From Erythrobacter sp. EC-HK427 (lineage in GTDB: Bacteria; Pseudomonadota; Alphaproteobacteria; Sphingomonadales; Sphingomonadaceae), in assembly GCF_902498745.1 (NCBI RefSeq), contig NZ_LR701479.1, positions 2,132,881 to 2,196,880 of the forward strand: a DNA stretch of 64,000 nucleotides. The letters run 5' to 3'. Under the pieces are notes generated by a model. It was not told the origin of the DNA. It saw only the letters and a list, made by a program, of their open reading frames with translations, and did not search any database. A program made the position numbers and the translations under genes. Position 1 is the first letter of the stretch, and each line of letters opens with the position of its first letter. Below are positions 34,474-42,756 of the stretch, piece by piece.

Positions 34474-35451
34474 ATGAAGTCTCTCACGTTCTTTAATAAT
34501 AAGGGCGGCGTTGGAAAGACGACCCTTTTGTGCAACGTGGCAGCTTACTTTACCAAAGAATTGGGTAAAAAGGTGTGTGTGGTTGACTGCGACCCACAAT
34601 GCAATGCGTCTCAATATCTGTTTGCAGACGAAGCAATTGAACCAATGATCTTCGAAAAAGAGAGAAATATTGAGCAATTGTTTCATGGTTTGATGGCTGG
34701 AACCGGGCATACGAAGGAGATTCCCATCCAGCGATCCGTTGCATTCAGCGCAGACGTAATTTGCGGGAGTCCGAAGCTCTCCATGGGAGAGGATTTTCTC
34801 GCCGAGGAGTGGGCTAGGCTGAATACACCACGTGGACTTTCAAGCACATTGGTATTCCATGAATTGTTAAAATCATTGCGTCACTACGACTATGTATTCT
34901 TCGATGTAAGTCCCTCGTTGGGCGCAATAAACAGGACAATTCTTTTGTCTACGGATTATTTTGTCAGTCCTCTATCAATTGATATTTTTTCTCTGAAAGC
35001 CTTCGAAAATATAAATGAATGGATGCAAAAGTGGCAGCAGCAGTGGAGCTATGCTGTTAATAGCCCGCAGTTCGACCAGAATAATGAAATGGTTGCAGAG
35101 GCGAAGCGGCTTAATGGCGCTCGGTTCGTCGGTTATGTGTCGCAGCAGTATATTGCAAAAAGAGATGCTTCTGGTGAGCGTCGACCGGTGAAATCGTATG
35201 ACGAGATAATTCAGAAAATAGATGGGGAAATTGAGGCGCACTTCAGCGAGGGACTTCAACCTCTTAAACCTTTCGAGTTGGGGAAAATTCCGAACCTACA
35301 TAGTTTGGCTCCAATGTCACAATCGCGACGAAAGCCAATATTTGCACTCACTTCGAGCGACGGCGTTGTTGGAGCGCATTTTGCGAAGGTAAAGGAGTCT
35401 CGCGAAATCTTTGGGAATGTCGCCCAGGAACTCATCAAGAGAATTGGGTGA
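34474..35451 (+). CDS. ParA/MinD-family ATPase, first gene of an AT-rich ParA-SIR2 pair
   Basis: 325 residues from ATG 34474, chosen over TTG 34471 because GGAG lies six bases upstream. The deviant Walker A is NNKGGVGKTT (Lys11 and Lys16), the A' motif is VVDCDPQCNAS and the Walker B is YDYVFFDVSPSLG. The C-terminal half (about 190-325) is longer than in plasmid partition ParA and not recognised. No parB or centromere-like repeats are adjacent; instead a SIR2 gene follows after 6 bases, so a partition role is unlikely. Base composition is much more AT-rich than the surroundings, indicating transfer. ATP-driven dimerisation and partner control of SIR2 are inferences. Confidence 0.87.
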   Translation: MKSLTFFNNKGGVGKTTLLCNVAAYFTKELGKKVCVVDCDPQCNASQYLFADEAIEPMIFEKERNIEQLFHGLMAGTGHTKEIPIQRSVAFSADVICGSPKLSMGEDFLAEEWARLNTPRGLSSTLVFHELLKSLRHYDYVFFDVSPSLGAINRTILLSTDYFVSPLSIDIFSLKAFENINEWMQKWQQQWSYAVNSPQFDQNNEMVAEAKRLNGARFVGYVSQQYIAKRDASGERRPVKSYDEIIQKIDGEIEAHFSEGLQPLKPFELGKIPNLHSLAPMSQSRRKPIFALTSSDGVVGAHFAKVKESREIFGNVAQELIKRIG

Positions 35452-35457
35452 AAGCCG

Positions 35458-36342
35458 GTGCTGTTGTCTGATTGGCCAAAAAATCTCGTGAAAGACCTCG
35501 CGAGAAGGCGAACGGTAATTGTTATCGGCTCCGGCGTCTCGCGGCATTCTGTTGGAGCAGATGGGAGCACTCGTCCTCCTTTATGGAAGGAGTTTCTTAG
35601 AGACGCAGTCGATGAGGTTCAGGTCGGGACTGACTGCTCTCATATTGCGGCCGCTATCGATCAGGGTGATCTTCTACACGCTTGTGAGTGGCTAAAAAAA
35701 CGATTTGATGAAGATTGGAACCCCTACTTGCGGCGGAGATTTGTTGATCCGCAATTTTCGCCCGCACAGATTCATCGTCAAATAGCCCTCCTAGATTCAA
35801 GGATCGTGTTCTCACTGAATTTTGATGATATCTACGAGAGCATATCAAGAGAGATCAATGAGACTTCGCAATTCGTGAAGATCTACAACGATCCGGATGT
35901 TTGCGAGTTTCTGAGAGGTTATGCACGCTACATCGTCAAGGTTCACGGAAGCTTAGCATCTCCCGCGTCCTTAGTTTTCACTCAAGAAGAGTACGCGCGC
36001 GCGCGGGTGAGCAACAGCTTATTTTACGATGCATTCGATGCTGCGCTTAGGTCACACACATTCTTGTTCATCGGTTGCGGATATGGAGATCCGGACCTTA
36101 ATCTCTTGCTTGAGAATCAAGCATTTCAAAATGATCCCGGCACTTCACATCCACATTTTTTTCTGACATCTGATCCGATCTCATCTGACCTACAAAATTC
36201 TTTGCGGAGGAACCGGAATTTGAAAACCCTCCTGTATGAGGCGGTTGATGAAAATCACTCGGGATTGGTCGCTGCAATCGAGTCACTTGGAGAAGCTGTC
36301 ACCGAAGAACGCGTCGAATTGCTCGAAAACCGAAACTGGTAA
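35458..36342 (+). CDS. SIR2-domain protein, predicted NAD+-consuming effector
   Basis: 294 residues, a bare SIR2-like domain. VIVIGSGVSRH (Gly24-Ser28) forms the NAD-binding turn; the Asn of SLNFDDIYE (Asn121) and the His of VKVHGS (His163) match the two catalytic residues of SIR2 NADases; FLFIGCGYGDPDL is the late Rossmann block. The zinc-binding CxxC pairs of deacetylase sirtuins are absent, as in defence-type SIR2 proteins that deplete NAD+ after phage infection. The GTG start is 6 bases after the ParA stop, so the two are surely co-translated. AT-rich like ParA. Whether it is a nuclease-free NADase in vivo is inferred. Confidence 0.88.
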   Translation: MLLSDWPKNLVKDLARRRTVIVIGSGVSRHSVGADGSTRPPLWKEFLRDAVDEVQVGTDCSHIAAAIDQGDLLHACEWLKKRFDEDWNPYLRRRFVDPQFSPAQIHRQIALLDSRIVFSLNFDDIYESISREINETSQFVKIYNDPDVCEFLRGYARYIVKVHGSLASPASLVFTQEEYARARVSNSLFYDAFDAALRSHTFLFIGCGYGDPDLNLLLENQAFQNDPGTSHPHFFLTSDPISSDLQNSLRRNRNLKTLLYEAVDENHSGLVAAIESLGEAVTEERVELLENRNW

Positions 36343-36447
36343 GCATTTAAGCTTCTATGATCCGAGTTTTTCGTTGGCGATGGCTGCGCAGGCATAGGAA
36401 GCGTTTTGCTTTGTGAGGGCACTGCAACTTGTAGAGGTTGATTCGCA

Positions 36448-37338
36448 ATGACCTTCGGCGTTTTCATGCACAAGGATGGGTCGATCTACGACGACATCCC
36501 CGAAGTGCATTACCAGTTTCCGAAAAGCTATCTCAGCCGTGCCGAGCAGATGGTCGGCGACTGGATTGTCTATCGAGAGCCGGTCAAAATCCCGAACTCC
36601 AAAGGCTTCTTCGCGGTCGCGAAGGTCGAGCGGATCATTCGTGACCCGAACGAGCCGGACCGCTATCGCGCGATCATCGAGGCAGGCAGCTATTTGCCGT
36701 TTGAGCCGACTGTCCCGCATATCGTGAATGGCGAACAGGTGGAGCGCGGTATTCTCAACGAAGCGGGCAATATCTCTGGCCGTGCGCAAGCCGCCGTCCG
36801 CCCGCTTTCCCATTCCGACTTTGCCCGCATTATCGCGCTCGGCCTACCCGAAGACGATACGCTGCCGCGTGTCGGCGAGAACGAAGCGCTCAACCGCGTC
36901 CGCGAGGAGCAAGTCCCCTATGAAATCGAGCGGCCCATTGTCGAGACGCTGGTTTCTCGCCCCTTCCGCGACAAGGCGTTCCGCCGCGCCGTTCTGAACG
37001 CCTATGACGGGCGCTGCGCGGTCACCGGCTGGAAGCTCGTCAACGGGGGAGGGCGGCTGGAAGCGGAGGCGGCGCATATCAGGCCGGTCGAGCATGGCGG
37101 GCCGGACTCAGTCCGCAACGGCTTGGCCTTATCGGGCACCGCGCACTGGATGTTCGACCGTGGCTTGATCGCTCTCTCCGATGATCTGGAGATCATGGTG
37201 TCGCGGCAGGTCAACGATCCATCCAGCGTCGAAGCGATGATAAACCGCACCGGCCGCGCGATTGCTCCTTTGCGGGAGAGCGAAAAGCCGCACCCGCAAT
37301 TCCTCCGCTGGCACCGCGAGAATTGCTTCAAGCATTAA
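36448..37338 (+). CDS. HNH endonuclease with an N-terminal EVE/PUA-like region
   Basis: 296 residues. The C-terminal HNH_2-type nuclease shows RRAVLNAYDGRCAVTGWKL, EAEAAHIRPVEHGGPDSVRNGLALSGTAHWMFDRG (first His in AHI, Asn in RNG, last His in AHW). The first 95 residues (MTFGVFMHKDGSIYDD, QMVGDWIVYREP, FFAVAKVERIIRDPNEPD, GSYLPFEPTVPH) look like a small beta-barrel of the EVE/PUA kind that can read modified bases in other restriction enzymes; this is an inference. It lies 105 bases after the SIR2 gene on the same strand, but with host-like GC content, so it may be a separate acquisition. No methylase is adjacent. Confidence 0.82.
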   Translation: MTFGVFMHKDGSIYDDIPEVHYQFPKSYLSRAEQMVGDWIVYREPVKIPNSKGFFAVAKVERIIRDPNEPDRYRAIIEAGSYLPFEPTVPHIVNGEQVERGILNEAGNISGRAQAAVRPLSHSDFARIIALGLPEDDTLPRVGENEALNRVREEQVPYEIERPIVETLVSRPFRDKAFRRAVLNAYDGRCAVTGWKLVNGGGRLEAEAAHIRPVEHGGPDSVRNGLALSGTAHWMFDRGLIALSDDLEIMVSRQVNDPSSVEAMINRTGRAIAPLRESEKPHPQFLRWHRENCFKH

Positions 37339-37344
37339 CGCGCT

Positions 37345-38148
37345 TTAATCCCACCCATCATCCTTGATACTCCGCACCCGCGGCCCGGTGTCCGCGACTT
37401 TCGGCTTCTCGCGCCAGCCGGGGAGGTAGCGTTTCATTTCTTCGCTCGGGCCGGTGACCGCGTCCGTGTCGGCGGGCAGGGCGGGTGGGCGTCGTTTATC
37501 GCGTTCGAGGCTTTCTTCGTAGGTGGCTTTGAGGCGGCGGGTTTCCGCGCTCATCGCCTCCTCCTCGCGCTGGCGAGCGGCCTCGCGGCGGCGGTGCATC
37601 CGTTCCAGCTTCGTCTCCAGACTGGCGAGGATGTCCTTGCGCTCGCGGCGTTTGCGTTCGACCACTTCGCGCTCCCATTCCGCGCGCCATTCCTTCTTCA
37701 TCCGCGCGAGGCGGTGCTTGTCGAGCCCGCTCAGGCCCTTGGCGCCGTCCGCCGCAAAGCGTTTGGGCGCGCGGTTGCGCAGCATGAACATGAGCAGCCG
37801 GTCATTAAAGACGGTGCGCGTGCCGACCAGCTTGCCATAGGAGTAGACGGGCACCTCCACGCCGTTCAGCGCGCGGTCCATTGCGGTGTCCTCGATCCGC
37901 TTGACGCCGTGATCGAGCGCGGCCTCCCACGCCTTGCGGAAGCTCGCTGCGCCTTGCTGGCGGCGCAGGTAATAGGCGCTTTCGGGAGTCATCCCCACGC
38001 TGTTCGCCGCCGCGCGGACCGAGCCGTAATCGGCGAGCGCCTCGATAAAGCCGTGCTGCCGCTCGGGCGTCCAGCCGTCATGCCGCTGGCACTTGCGCGG
38101 CACGGGGGTGAAGGCGGGGAGTGTGGTGGCGGGCGGTTTGGCAGGCAT
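37345..38148 (-). CDS. HTH-containing hypothetical protein
   Basis: 267 residues. The N-terminal part (GWTPERQHGFIEALADYGSVRAAANSVGMTPESAYYLRRQQGA) is a predicted helix-turn-helix like that of terminase small subunits or homeodomain-like regulators. It is followed by RDxxMFMLRNRAPKRF-type sequence and a long, highly charged helical region (about 140-220, many Arg/Glu, coiled coil likely). The target is unknown. It is convergent with the HNH gene. No phage genes accompany it, so I do not call it a terminase. Confidence 0.7.
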   Translation of the reverse strand: MPAKPPATTLPAFTPVPRKCQRHDGWTPERQHGFIEALADYGSVRAAANSVGMTPESAYYLRRQQGAASFRKAWEAALDHGVKRIEDTAMDRALNGVEVPVYSYGKLVGTRTVFNDRLLMFMLRNRAPKRFAADGAKGLSGLDKHRLARMKKEWRAEWEREVVERKRRERKDILASLETKLERMHRRREAARQREEEAMSAETRRLKATYEESLERDKRRPPALPADTDAVTGPSEEMKRYLPGWREKPKVADTGPRVRSIKDDGWD

Positions 38149-38216
38149 GGGGTAGGGCTCCGGGAGAGAAGAAATCCCTCGCCGGTGCCCTGCGTCTCAA
38201 ACTGTAGGAAAGAGCC

Positions 38217-38414
38217 TTATGCCCCGCCGTTGGCAGCGGAGTTGGCGGCGGTATATTCGCTGGAGACGGTGTTGTACTGCGTCTCCACCTCGTCGCCGAG
38301 CGAGAGCATCACGCCCGCCAGCGCGACGCCGATCAGCATGGCGAGCAGGCCGTATTCAATGGCCGTTGCCCCGGTTTCGTCGGCGATCAGTGTTGCAAAG
38401 CGGTGTTCAGGCAA
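38217..38414 (-). CDS. Flp family type IVb pilin
   Basis: 65 residues. A short leader is followed by GATAIEYGLLAMLIGVALAGVML, the Flp pilin signature with the conserved Glu five residues into the processed protein and a hydrophobic helix that packs in the pilus; the tail is Ala/Ser-rich. Tad-type pilin cleaved by a TadV/CpaA prepilin peptidase; none of the tad/cpa assembly genes is in the window, so it is an orphan copy. Confidence 0.92.
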   Translation of the reverse strand: MPEHRFATLIADETGATAIEYGLLAMLIGVALAGVMLSLGDEVETQYNTVSSEYTAANSAANGGA

Positions 38415-38755
38415 AGGAGTCCCCCCCGTTGTTTTGGTGAACGGGGCTTAGCGGGGATTGGTTAATTCGGCGTAAGCGGGGTGGCTGGGGCAGCGGAAAC
38501 GGGCGCTTTGGATACCGCCAAAAGGCTTTGCTGCCGCAAATCCGTCACTCCGGTGTCATAATTGTTTCAAAAATGTCACACGAAATTGTCTCGTGCGAAA
38601 CCTGTCCACACTGCGATTGTATGCGGCGAGCGGGCGTGCTTTTGCGCTATATCAGGAAGGAGGAGTTGGTTGCCACGTACATCCGGCGGGTGAAAGCCTG
38701 CGTGTCTGGTGCCTCCTTTCCCTGAAAAATTCTCCCACTTACCAGGAGTTCATGA
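38415..38755. other. 341-base divergent intergenic region (Flp pilin / TonB receptor)
   Basis: Must hold the promoters of both flanking genes. TGTCATAATTGTTTCAAAAA, followed by TGTCACACGA, occurs around 38555-38582, with a small inverted repeat CACGA/TCGTG at 38578-38595. The SD AGGAG at 38742-38746 serves the receptor. Apart from this the gap shows no gene, RNA or strong hairpin. Confidence 0.5.
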
Positions 38756-41668
38756 ATGTCTAATCGCAACACCAAGGCAGCTCTGCTTGCAAGCTCGGTG
38801 ATCTTCGGATCGCTGCTTGCCGCGCCTGCCCTCGCCCAGGAAACCGATCCGGGCGCAAACGAAGGCGAGCGTATCGTCGTTACCGGTTCGCGTATCGCGA
38901 CCCAGAACGTCGACACCGCCGCGCCGATCGCTGTCGTGGACAGCGAAGAGTTTTCGCTGTCGGGTACGGTCAACGTCGAAAACGTGATCAACACCCTGCC
39001 GCAGGTGGTTCCGGGCTTCACTTCGAACTCGAACAACCCCGGCACCGGTACCGCGACGCTGAACCTGCGCGGCCTCGGCTCGGCGCGCACCATGGTGCTC
39101 GTCAACGGCCGTCGCTGGATGTTCTACGATACCGGCCAGATCGTCGACCTCAACACCATTCCGCAGTTCCTGCTGCAGAATGTTGACGTGGTGACCGGCG
39201 GTGCTTCAGCTGTGTACGGTTCGGACGCACTTGCTGGCGTCGTCAACTTCAACCTGCGTCACGTTGATGGCGTGGAAGTGGGTGGCCAATACTCGATCAC
39301 CGATCGCGGAGATGGCGAGCGTTACCAGCTGCACGGTGCAATCGGCACCGAATTCGGTGACGGCCGTGGCCGCGCTACCGTGTTCGGAGAATACTACAAC
39401 CGCAGCTCGATCTTCCAGGGCGACCGCGGCTTCTCCGAATTTGCCATCGGCGGTGAAACCCCCGGCAACGGCAGCAGCCCGCAGATCCAGTTCGGTTCGT
39501 CGACCCTTCCCGAGGGCGTGATCCGTTATCTGGCGCCGAACAACGGCAACCTTGCCGGTACCGACTTCGCGGCCAACCGCGCGGTCGTGTTCGACACCGC
39601 TGGCGAGTTCCGCACCCGCACCGGTGACACCTACAACTACGCTCCGGTCAACTACCTGCAGATCCCGCAGGAACGTTACCTGCTGGGCGGTTATGCCGAA
39701 TACGAAATTTCGGAAGGCATCGAAGCCTACACCGAAGTGACCTTCGTCAACAACCGCGTGGCAACCGAGCTGGCCGCAACCCCGGTCACCGGCACGTTCA
39801 ACGTTGATCTGGCCACCATCCAGCCGTTCCTGTCGGCAGGCGATTTCGCCCAGCTGCAGCAGCTGGACGCAACCGAAACCGGCACCGGTGCCGCAGCGGG
39901 CAACAACGGCCAGCTGTCGCTGTTCCTGCAGCGTCGTGTTACCGAAACCGGCTCGCGTAACAGCCTTGACGAGCGTAACGCATTCCGCGTCCTCGCCGGT
40001 CTGCGTGGCGACCTCACCGACTTCCTGAGCTACGATGCGTACTATATGTATGCCCGTACCCGGAATGCGAACGTGCAGGCAGGTAACATCTCGCGCTCGG
40101 CCTTCCAGGCTGGCCTCGATGGCACCGGCACCGCGATCAACATCTTCGGCCCCGACACGCTGACCCCGGAAATGGTCGATGCGATCAGCATCCAGGCGCA
40201 GAACGGCGATATCTCCACGCTCGAAGTGGCGACCGCTTACCTGTCGGGCACCTTTGGTGATTTCGCCATCGGCAATGCCGCACCGATCGGTTTCGCTCTG
40301 GGTGGCGAATATCGCAGTGTTGCTTCGCGCTTCATTCCTGACACTGCACTTTCTTCGGGCGACGTGATCGGCTTCAACGCCGGTGATGCGACCGAAGGTT
40401 CGTACGATGTGAAGGAAGTGTTCGCCGAGCTGAACATTCCGGTGCTCGATACCGATTCGGGCCTGCGGCTCGAACTGAACGGCGCTGCCCGCTACTCCGA
40501 CTACTCGGTTCCGACCGTTGGCGGTGTGTGGGCCTATGCCGGCGGCATCCAGTTCGCTCCGGTCGAAGGCATCACGCTGCGCGGCCAGTATCAGCGTGCG
40601 GTGCGTGCACCGAACGTTGCCGAACTGTTCGGCGGTACTTCGATCGGCTTCCCCGGCGCGACCGACCCCTGCTCCACGGCAGCGGCGGGAACCCCGGGCA
40701 CTCTGCGTGACCTCTGCATCCAGAGCGGCGTTCCGGCGGGTATTGTCGGCACCGGCGCTGTGCAGATCAACGCGCAGATCCCCGCGCTGTTCGGTGGTAA
40801 CCCGAACCTGCAGGAAGAAACTTCGGACAGCTGGACCTATGGTATCGTGCTGCAGCCGAGCTTCATCCCGGGCCTGACGATCACCGCTGACTACTTCGAC
40901 ATCACCATCGAAGACGCAATCAGCACGATCTCGCTGGCGACCTCGTTCGACCTGTGCTTCAATCAGGTTCAGGACGCGAACTCCGGCATCTGCGCCCCGT
41001 TCTTTGCCAACCCCAACGGTTCGATCCGTACGGGCGGCATCATCGACGTCGGCAACCCGCCGATCCTCGGTGGCCAGAACGTTGCGACGCTGGCCGTGTC
41101 GGGTATCGACTTCCAGCTCAACTACGGCATGGAACTGCCGTTTTCGGTGTTCAGCAGCGGCGGCTCGTCGGACTTCGACATCGGCCTGCTCGCCACCTGG
41201 ACCGAGCGTAACGATTTCGAAGCCTTCCCGGGCGCCGATGTCGTGAGCTGTGCCGGCGAATTCGGTGCCGAGTGCGGCGATCCGACCGCTTCGTTCAAGT
41301 GGACGGCGCGCTTCAGCTGGGTTGACGGTCCGTTCACCCTGTCGTCGCGTTGGCGTCACCTGAGCGCTGTCGAAGACGATGATGACGGCGTGAACTACAC
41401 CCAGTTCAACGGTGTCGAGCGTATCCCGGCATACGACCTGATCGATCTGACCATGTCGTATGACTTCAACGATACGATGACGTTCTCGGTCGGTGTGAAC
41501 AACCTGTTCGACACCCTGCCGCAGACCCCGACGTTCAACGGCATTCTGGTAACCTCGACCAACAACGGCACGTTGCTGGGCGACAACCAGGAGCAGGCGA
41601 ACACCTATCCGTCGACCTACGACGTGCTGGGCCGCGACTTCTTCGCATCGGTTCTGGTTCGCTTCTAG
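38756..41668 (+). CDS. TonB-dependent outer-membrane receptor
   Basis: 970 residues. Signal peptide MSNRNTKAALLASSVIFGSLLAAPALAQ; a TonB-box-like ERIVVTGSRIATQ; a plug with VVPGFTSNSNNPGTGTATLNLRGLGSARTMVLVNGRR and VDVVTGGASAVYGSDALAGVVNF; a 22-strand barrel ending in aromatic VLVRF. Members in sphingomonads import complex ligands such as oligosaccharides, peptides or siderophores with TonB energy; the ligand is unknown here. Unlike its neighbours it is encoded with strongly selected codons. A terminator follows at 41704. Confidence 0.95.
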   Translation: MSNRNTKAALLASSVIFGSLLAAPALAQETDPGANEGERIVVTGSRIATQNVDTAAPIAVVDSEEFSLSGTVNVENVINTLPQVVPGFTSNSNNPGTGTATLNLRGLGSARTMVLVNGRRWMFYDTGQIVDLNTIPQFLLQNVDVVTGGASAVYGSDALAGVVNFNLRHVDGVEVGGQYSITDRGDGERYQLHGAIGTEFGDGRGRATVFGEYYNRSSIFQGDRGFSEFAIGGETPGNGSSPQIQFGSSTLPEGVIRYLAPNNGNLAGTDFAANRAVVFDTAGEFRTRTGDTYNYAPVNYLQIPQERYLLGGYAEYEISEGIEAYTEVTFVNNRVATELAATPVTGTFNVDLATIQPFLSAGDFAQLQQLDATETGTGAAAGNNGQLSLFLQRRVTETGSRNSLDERNAFRVLAGLRGDLTDFLSYDAYYMYARTRNANVQAGNISRSAFQAGLDGTGTAINIFGPDTLTPEMVDAISIQAQNGDISTLEVATAYLSGTFGDFAIGNAAPIGFALGGEYRSVASRFIPDTALSSGDVIGFNAGDATEGSYDVKEVFAELNIPVLDTDSGLRLELNGAARYSDYSVPTVGGVWAYAGGIQFAPVEGITLRGQYQRAVRAPNVAELFGGTSIGFPGATDPCSTAAAGTPGTLRDLCIQSGVPAGIVGTGAVQINAQIPALFGGNPNLQEETSDSWTYGIVLQPSFIPGLTITADYFDITIEDAISTISLATSFDLCFNQVQDANSGICAPFFANPNGSIRTGGIIDVGNPPILGGQNVATLAVSGIDFQLNYGMELPFSVFSSGGSSDFDIGLLATWTERNDFEAFPGADVVSCAGEFGAECGDPTASFKWTARFSWVDGPFTLSSRWRHLSAVEDDDDGVNYTQFNGVERIPAYDLIDLTMSYDFNDTMTFSVGVNNLFDTLPQTPTFNGILVTSTNNGTLLGDNQEQANTYPSTYDVLGRDFFASVLVRF

Positions 41669-41703
41669 GCCGACCTGCACCGGGCGATTAGCTCGAACAA
41701 AAG

Positions 41704-41736
41704 GGGCGGGAGGCTTTCGGGCCTCCCGCCCTTTTT
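41704..41736 (+). terminator. Rho-independent terminator after the TonB receptor
   Basis: Perfect 11-base stem GGGCGGGAGGC (41704-41714) with GCCTCCCGCCC (41721-41731), followed by TTTTTC. Confidence 0.94.
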
Positions 41737-41767
41737 CTTTTTTCCGGGCGCAAAGTAAGTGCTGTCT

Positions 41768-41802
41768 GCCGTGCCGTGCCGTGCCGTGCCGCGCCGTGCC
41801 GT
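41768..41802. repeat. GCCGT pentanucleotide tandem repeat
   Basis: Seven units of five bases, six exact GCCGT and one GCCGC, between a terminator and the stop of the convergent methyltransferase gene. It is outside coding sequence and is a candidate variable-number locus. Confidence 0.8.
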
Positions 41803-41812
41803 GCGCTGGCGA

Positions 41813-42754
41813 TCAGGCGGGTTTCTGAAAGGTCAGGAAAGTGGCGAAGGGCGCGCCTGCGCCGGTCGGCCCGGCATCGTGCAGCATTTCGCTGGCGATG
41901 GGCCGCAAGCCCGCCGCCGTCAGCACCGCCGCCACCGGTTCGCCGGTGCCCGCCGCTTGTGCTGCCGCTTCGAGCGAGGCAATCCGGCCAAGCTCGTTCT
42001 GCGCCTGTGCCACGATCCGGTCGATCACGGCGGCGGTCTGCATGGGCGGTTCATTCTTGCCGTGGACGAGTGTTTGACGGATCGCCTCGGCGATTTCCCA
42101 AGCAGCCGATTGCGGCCCGAACTCGCGCGCGCCGCGTTCGGGGGCGGTCGCCAGCTCTTCGGGCAACGATCCCACGCCGATCGCGCGCAATCTCAGACTG
42201 TTCTTGGCCTTGCCGGGCAAATCCTGCGCTGCAACCGCCCAATCGATCTGTTCGCGCCGCCGCAGGTTATGGCTGAGGATCGGCCCATCGATCCGGTGGG
42301 TAATCAGGCCTAGCCAGCCACCGGGGCGCAGCACGCGGGCTATTTCCGCCGCTATTGCTTGCATATCGCCATATTCGAAGCCGAACTGGCTGGTGACGGC
42401 AGCAAAACTGCCATCGGGAAAGGGCAGATCGTGCATCAGCACCCCGCCGCGCAGCTTCGTGCCGCGCGGGGCGGGGGGAAGGGTGGTCGCCAGATCGATC
42501 CCCACCGGTTTCAGATCGCGCCGCGCGTCCAGCAGGCGCTGCATCACGCGGCCATCGCCCGTCGCCAGATCGAGCACGCGGGCCGCGCGCGGCAATTTCG
42601 CCGCAAAACTCGCCCAAGCCTTGGCCTGCACGCGGTCGATCCCAGGGGATGCCGCAGGCAGGCAACCGCCGCCCGATCCGGCAGGGGAGGCGGCATTCTG
42701 CGCCCAAAAGGCATTCCACGCAGTGTGGCTGCTATGTTGGTCGTGCTTGGCCAT
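41813..42754 (-). CDS. Class I SAM-dependent methyltransferase
   Basis: 313 residues. The SAM-binding core is ARVLDLATGDGRVMQRLLDARRDLKPVGIDLA, then HDLPFPDGSFAAVTSQFGFEYGDMQAIAAEIARVLRPGGWLGLITH, a UbiE/BioC-like pattern. The C-terminal 130 residues are Ala-rich and helical. Substrate unknown. It is the last gene of a minus-strand trio with two 2-oxoglutarate oxygenases, starting 2 bases after the TPR gene; a shared role in modifying one substrate is an inference. Confidence 0.85.
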   Translation of the reverse strand: MAKHDQHSSHTAWNAFWAQNAASPAGSGGGCLPAASPGIDRVQAKAWASFAAKLPRAARVLDLATGDGRVMQRLLDARRDLKPVGIDLATTLPPAPRGTKLRGGVLMHDLPFPDGSFAAVTSQFGFEYGDMQAIAAEIARVLRPGGWLGLITHRIDGPILSHNLRRREQIDWAVAAQDLPGKAKNSLRLRAIGVGSLPEELATAPERGAREFGPQSAAWEIAEAIRQTLVHGKNEPPMQTAAVIDRIVAQAQNELGRIASLEAAAQAAGTGEPVAAVLTAAGLRPIASEMLHDAGPTGAGAPFATFLTFQKPA

Positions 42755-42756
42755 GG

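Noticed and set aside
34474-35451. ParA taken as a plasmid or chromosome partition gene
   Set aside because: No parB, no parS/centromere repeats, a long unrelated C-terminus, and tight linkage to a SIR2 gene.
37345-38148. Phage terminase small subunit suggested by the HTH start
   Set aside because: No large terminase or other phage genes nearby; the long charged C-terminal helix is not typical.
39206-41680. An 824-codon minus-strand frame across the TonB receptor
   Set aside because: Antisense shadow created by strong codon bias; no domain, and the sense gene is certain.
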